DNA from: Pseudoduganella ginsengisoli
GTDB taxonomy: Bacteria > Pseudomonadota > Gammaproteobacteria > Burkholderiales > Burkholderiaceae_D
Length of the DNA stretch: 64,000 nt
NCBI RefSeq assembly: GCF_009720865.1
Contig: NZ_WNLA01000013.1
Coordinates: forward strand, 62,001-126,000
Direction: 5' to 3'
Shown here: positions 60,895 through 64,000 of the stretch, piece by piece
Numbering within the stretch: the stretch's first letter is position 1
Layout of the letters: each line of letters starts with the position of its first letter
The notes under the pieces: generated by a model
What the model saw: only the letters and a program-made list of their open reading frames with translations
What the model was told of the DNA's origin: nothing
Database searches by the model: none
Program-made: the position numbers and the translations under genes

Positions 60895-61259
60895 CTGGCT
60901 TGTGTCACAAAGTTGCATGCATGTAAGGTTGCGTAAATTGGCTTGAAATCTTGCTCGACGGCAGCTATTGTATAGTTGATACTTGGAAACACGATATGTT
61001 TCGTATCGTGTGGCAATGACAACGCTTTTTGCCGTATACTCAACTTTGTCCAAAAGACAAAACGCGGATGCGGGATCTGCGCAGGCATGCTACCACGCGC
61101 ATGCCACACCAATTCTCACACATTGTTGCAGTCAGACAACAACAATGTTAGTTGCTCGTGAGTATGGATTTGCTTGATGTTGTACAATTGTGTATATATT
61201 ATGAAACTTGTTATTTCGGAATTCCGTCCGTGTGTAAACGTTCCCAAGTAAGGAGGAAC
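60895..61259 (+). promoter_or_regulatory. Hairpin-rich leader region upstream of the HTH regulator
   Basis: AT-richer non-coding stretch with three perfect inverted repeats: ACACGATA-N7-TATCGTGT (60989-61011), GGCATGC-N8-GCATGCC (61084-61105) and ACATTGTTG-N11-CAACAATGT (61120-61148). A possible -10 TATATT lies at 61195-61200 after a TTGATG 15 bp earlier. No rho-independent terminator of mltB was found. Confidence 0.6.
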
Positions 61260-61346
61260 ATGGCCGCAGGCTCCGAGTGTTTCAACTTTGCAGGACCAAC
61301 TTTACAGAAGGAACAGACGAATCATGACAAACCAAGTCGGAATTGA
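61260..61346 (+). CDS. 28-codon upstream ORF with consensus ribosome site
   Basis: The ORF MAAGSECFNFAGPTLQKEQT-NHDKPSRN begins at 61260 directly after TAAGGAGGAAC, the strongest Shine-Dalgarno in the neighbourhood. It overlaps the HTH gene start at 61324 in another frame and stops at 61346, one base before an in-frame HTH ATG at 61348. This suggests a translated leader that couples to or competes with the regulator. Confidence 0.45.
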   Translation: MAAGSECFNFAGPTLQKEQTNHDKPSRN

Positions 61347-61668
61347 TATGAACAACGATTCGGAAGGCGATGATCTGCTGCAGTACAACCCGAATCGCCT
61401 GCTCGACACGCTGATCGAGAACCTGCGCCTGAAAAACGATGCCGCCCTGTCGCGCGCATTGGAAGTGGCGCCACCGGTCATCAGTAAAATTCGCCACCAC
61501 CGCCTGCCGGTCGGCGCATCGCTGCTGATCCGCATGCACGAAGTCAGCGACCTGTCGATCCGTGACCTGCGCTACCTGATGGGCGACCGCCGTAACAAGT
61601 TCCGCATCAGCGACAAGCAGTTCAAGCCAAAAGAAGGCGAAGGCGGCGGTTCGCAAAACCAGGGCTGA
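61324..61668 (+). CDS. Small helix-turn-helix regulator (Cro/CI-like)
   Basis: 114 residues from ATG 61324 (GAAGGA about 11 nt upstream); an ATG at 61348 giving MNNDSEGDDLLQYNPNRLL is an alternative. The HTH is in KNDAALSRALEVAPPVISKI, followed by SLLIRMHEVSDLSIRDLRYLMG. The tail is basic and Gly-rich. It is a lone DNA-binding protein of XRE/phage-repressor fold; targets are unknown. The inverted repeats upstream are candidate autoregulatory sites. Confidence 0.8.
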   Translation: MTNQVGIDMNNDSEGDDLLQYNPNRLLDTLIENLRLKNDAALSRALEVAPPVISKIRHHRLPVGASLLIRMHEVSDLSIRDLRYLMGDRRNKFRISDKQFKPKEGEGGGSQNQG

Positions 61669-61680
61669 TTTCACCCGGCA

Positions 61681-61702
61681 TCCCTCCCCACGCGGGGAGG
61701 GA
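61681..61702. terminator. Hairpin between convergent HTH regulator and cysM
   Basis: TCCCTCCCC/GGGGAGGGA forms a 9-bp stem with a 4-nt loop, flanked by GCA/TGC extension. There is no T run, so efficiency is uncertain. Confidence 0.55.
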
Positions 61703-61717
61703 ATGCGCTTTCCAGCT

Positions 61718-62620
61718 TCAGGCTGGGAACACCCCCGTCGACAGATAGCGGTCACCGCGGTCGCACACGACGAATACGATCGTGGCATTTTCCACGGTCT
61801 GCGATATCCGCAGTGCTATTTCACAGGCGCCTGCTGCCGAAATCCCGCAGAAGATGCCTTCTTCCGCCGCCAGACGGCGCGCCATGCGCTCCGCAGCTGC
61901 CTGCGTCACATATTCAATTTGATCCACCCGCGCCTTGTCGTAAATCTTCGGCAGGTACGCATCCGGCCATTTGCGGATACCGGCGATTTGCGAGCCTTCT
62001 TCCGGCTGCGCGCCAATGATGCGGATCTTGTCGTTTTGCGATTTCAGGTATTGCGACACGCCCATGATGGTGCCGGTGGTGCCCATGGCGCTGACGAAGT
62101 GCGTAATTTTGCCTTCCGTATCGCGCCAGATTTCCGGGCCCGTGCCTTCCACGTGGGCGCGCGGATTGTCGCCATTGGCAAACTGGTCGAGGATGATGCC
62201 TTTGCCATCCTTTTGCATTTGCTCTGCCAGGTCGCGCGCATATTCCATGCCGCCGGTCTTAGGCGTCAGCATGATCTGCGCGCCATACGCAGCCATCGCC
62301 TGGCGCCGTTCTTCGCTCTGGTTTTCCGGCATCAGCAACAGCATTTTGTAGCCGCGGATGGCAGCGGCCATGGCCAGTGCAATTCCCGTGTTGCCGGATG
62401 TCGCTTCAATCAGCGTGTCGCCCGGCTTGATGTCGCCCCGCTCTTCCGCGCGGCGCAGCATCGACATCGCGGCACGGTCCTTGACGGAACCGGCTGGATT
62501 ATTGCCTTCGAGCTTGCCGAGGATGATGTTGCCGCGGGCAGCCGCATCCGCTCCGGGAATGCGCACCAGTTGAACCAGCGGCGTGTTGCCGATCGTATCG
62601 GCAATAGTCTTGTAAGCCAT
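61718..62620 (-). CDS. cysM: Cysteine synthase B (O-acetylserine sulfhydrylase)
   Basis: 300-residue PLP enzyme making Cys (or S-sulfocysteine) from O-acetylserine. The PLP Lys47 is in NPAGSVKDRAAMSM. The phosphate loop is EATSGNTGIALA, and MGTTGTIMGVSQYLK is the glycine-rich loop. CysM type is favoured over CysK by length and by the QPEEGSQIAGIRKWPDAYLP block. The start MAYKTIADTIGNTPLVQLVR fits the family; an ATG 33 nt upstream is possible. Confidence 0.95.
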   Translation of the reverse strand: MAYKTIADTIGNTPLVQLVRIPGADAAARGNIILGKLEGNNPAGSVKDRAAMSMLRRAEERGDIKPGDTLIEATSGNTGIALAMAAAIRGYKMLLLMPENQSEERRQAMAAYGAQIMLTPKTGGMEYARDLAEQMQKDGKGIILDQFANGDNPRAHVEGTGPEIWRDTEGKITHFVSAMGTTGTIMGVSQYLKSQNDKIRIIGAQPEEGSQIAGIRKWPDAYLPKIYDKARVDQIEYVTQAAAERMARRLAAEEGIFCGISAAGACEIALRISQTVENATIVFVVCDRGDRYLSTGVFPA

Positions 62621-62699
62621 CGTGTTCTTGTCGTTTATATGCAAAACGGCCATTGTAATCCGAGACGGCCAAGTATGCCCGGATCGCCCTGCATGGCGG

Positions 62700-63260
62700 C
62701 TATCTGGCCAGTTTCAGCGACATCAGCGTGTACGACAATTGTTCGCCATCGATACGGAACATGTCGGCAATTTCTCCGGTCTGGCGGAAGCCGGCCTTGC
62801 GGTACAGGGCCAACGCCGGTTCGTTCACGCTCAGCACTTCCAGGTCGATCCATTCCAGCAAGGTGGCGCTGCGCGCCCATGCCAGTGCCGACGCCATCAG
62901 CACGCCGCCCAGCCCCTGCCGGCGCGCCAGCCGGTGCACGCCCATGCCCAGCAGCGCACGGTGCGCGGCGCCGTTTTCCGGGCGGGCGCGTAAATCAATG
63001 TGGCCCAGGATGCCGTCCGTTCCCTGCGCCACCCACGCGCGGCGCCAGCCCGCGTCGCCCACCGGCGTGCGCATGCCGCGCGTGAAAGCCGCTTCCTTAT
63101 CTTGCGGGAATGAAGAACGTTCGCGCGGCAGCGGCTGGAACAGCGGGGCGCCGTGCAAGCCATTGTCTTTCAAATGGTCGTTCAGATAGCGGAAAAACTC
63201 CGGCAATTCATCGGGAATGACGGGGCGGATCGAAGGATGCGGCCTGCTTGCTGCGGACAT
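62700..63260 (-). CDS. GNAT-family N-acetyltransferase
   Basis: 186 residues with the GNAT fold. The acetyl-CoA loop is MGVHRLARRQGLGGVLMAS, and the last strands are DLEVLSVNEPALALYRKAGFRQTGE (read in parts). The N-terminal half (RPVIPDELPEFFRYLNDHL) is less conserved. No nearby partner indicates the substrate; small molecules or protein N-termini are both possible. It runs toward cysM, which starts 79 bp further on. Confidence 0.88.
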   Translation of the reverse strand: MSAASRPHPSIRPVIPDELPEFFRYLNDHLKDNGLHGAPLFQPLPRERSSFPQDKEAAFTRGMRTPVGDAGWRRAWVAQGTDGILGHIDLRARPENGAAHRALLGMGVHRLARRQGLGGVLMASALAWARSATLLEWIDLEVLSVNEPALALYRKAGFRQTGEIADMFRIDGEQLSYTLMSLKLAR

Positions 63261-63391
63261 GGATGCGTGTTGGAGAAAAGGTAACGGTTGATTGTAGCAG
63301 CGAGCCGGGAAATTAGGACTTTGACCATGTAAATACGCTAGACTGTGCTTGAAATGTGAACGACGTTCCCCCCTCCCGACACGGAATTCCC

Positions 63392-64000
63392 ATGGCCACC
63401 GACAGCGCAGATTTCACACCCGAACAGTCTTCCCTCGATCCCGTCGCCGCGTCCCTCGGCAGCCTGGCGTCGCGCCGGCACCAGATGTTCCCCAAGTTGA
63501 ACGAACACGAAATCCGCCGCCTGCACCGCTTTGGCGCCGTGCGCCACTTCCGTGACGGCGAACGGCTGTATGAAGCGGGCCGCACGAGTTTCGGCATGCT
63601 GCTGGTCTTGAAGGGCAAGGTCGCCATCAGCCGCTACGATGGCCTGGGCAATACGTCGCCCATCGTCGAACATGGCCCCGGCGAATTCGGCGCGGAAGTG
63701 GGGCAGTTGTCGGGGCGCCCTTCCCTCGTCAATGGCGATGCCGTGGGTGACGTGGAAGTGCTGGTGATCCCGCCCGAACAATTGCGCGCGCTGGTGATCG
63801 CGGAAGCGGAACTGGGCGAGCGCATCGTGCGTGCGTTGATACTGCGCCGTGTGGGGCTGCTGGAGGTGAATTCCGGCGGCCCGGTGCTGGTGGGCCCGCC
63901 CGGCAATTCGTGCCTGCACAATTTGCAAAGCTGGCTGTCGTCCAATGGCTACCCGCATACGGTGCTGGATCCGAAAGTGGACAAGCAGGCAGCCGCGCTG
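63392..64000 (+). CDS. cNMP-binding domain protein, probably fused to thioredoxin-reductase-like oxidoreductase (truncated)
   Basis: 203 codons visible before the right edge. Residues about 30-150 form a cyclic-nucleotide-binding fold (LNEHEIRRLHRFGAVRHFRD, GERLYEAGR, GMLLVLKGKVAISRYDG, GPGEFGAEVGQLSGRPSLVN; read in parts). The next segment (LVGPPGNSCLHNLQSWLSSN, GYPHTVLDP) matches the linker in proteins whose C-terminus is an FAD thioredoxin-reductase-like domain. That second domain would lie outside the window, so the fusion is inference. Confidence 0.82.
   Translation, partial: MATDSADFTPEQSSLDPVAASLGSLASRRHQMFPKLNEHEIRRLHRFGAVRHFRDGERLYEAGRTSFGMLLVLKGKVAISRYDGLGNTSPIVEHGPGEFGAEVGQLSGRPSLVNGDAVGDVEVLVIPPEQLRALVIAEAELGERIVRALILRRVGLLEVNSGGPVLVGPPGNSCLHNLQSWLSSNGYPHTVLDPKVDKQAAAL

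Noticed and set aside
1..64000. CRISPR arrays, rRNA, tRNA, integrase/attachment sites and intact insertion sequences
   Set aside because: Looked for on both strands. No repeat-spacer pattern, no rRNA or tRNA cores and no transposase or integrase genes were seen.

Overview
The window is high-GC DNA from a Gram-negative bacterium. Signs of this are a lipid A kinase (lpxK) and KDO activation gene (kdsB), an outer-membrane efflux factor, DsbA and ExbB/ExbD. Gene content, GC-rich codon use, the exbB-exbD-lpxK-Trm112-kdsB-adk block and a LiuR-type operator best fit Burkholderiales, probably Oxalobacteraceae (the Janthinobacterium/Massilia/Duganella group). That placement is inference from gene order and protein character, not from a search. 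No rRNA, tRNA, CRISPR array or intact insertion sequence was found.

Left part (1-11 kb): all genes run leftward. They are a truncated gamma-glutamyltransferase, an HSD10-type dehydrogenase with a perfect 20-bp LiuR-like palindrome, a small secreted protein, an H+-pumping pyrophosphatase, a chemoreceptor, adk, kdsB-Trm112-lpxK and exbB-exbD. From 11.03 to 12.24 kb there is no gene. This stretch holds seven copies of a rigidly spaced module: a DnaA-box-like pair 12 bp apart, an IHF-like TTGATT element 45 bp on, and in six of seven copies a GCWCA element 26 bp further. It looks like a DnaA/IHF-binding locus of the datA/DARS kind and is one of the two most interesting objects here. xseA and sodB run rightward from it.

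Middle part (14-39 kb): an ABC transporter of the YbbA/YbbP kind, a LytS/LytR two-component pair, a hybrid kinase, a divergent LysR/SDR pair with its dyad, a 166-bp foldback between convergent genes, and a macrodomain hydrolase. An aromatic-acid-type efflux operon follows (leader peptide, OMF, MarR, FUSC, DUF1656, HlyD). Then come dsbA, an M1-like peptidase with a membrane partner, a DODA-type dioxygenase, the GTPase YlqF/RbgA and an OPT transporter with a structured leader.

Right part: from 51.2 back to 39.9 kb lies a seven-gene leftward operon for a chlorinated peptide. It contains a C-A-T-C NRPS, an MFS exporter, a Thr-activating A-T didomain (SyrB1-like), a SyrB2-like Fe(II)/2OG halogenase with the diagnostic HxA motif, a SyrC-like Cys-nucleophile transferase, a free carrier protein and a cation/proton antiporter. 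Both adenylation pockets read as Thr, so the predicted building blocks are Thr and 4-chloro-Thr. A hybrid phosphorelay kinase is divergent from it. The last stretch has a decayed VOC gene, a histone-deacetylase-like amidohydrolase, the MoxR-DUF58-TgpA-MltB chain, a small HTH regulator behind a hairpin-rich leader with a 28-codon upstream ORF, cysM, a GNAT acetyltransferase and a truncated cNMP-binding/thioredoxin-reductase-like gene.
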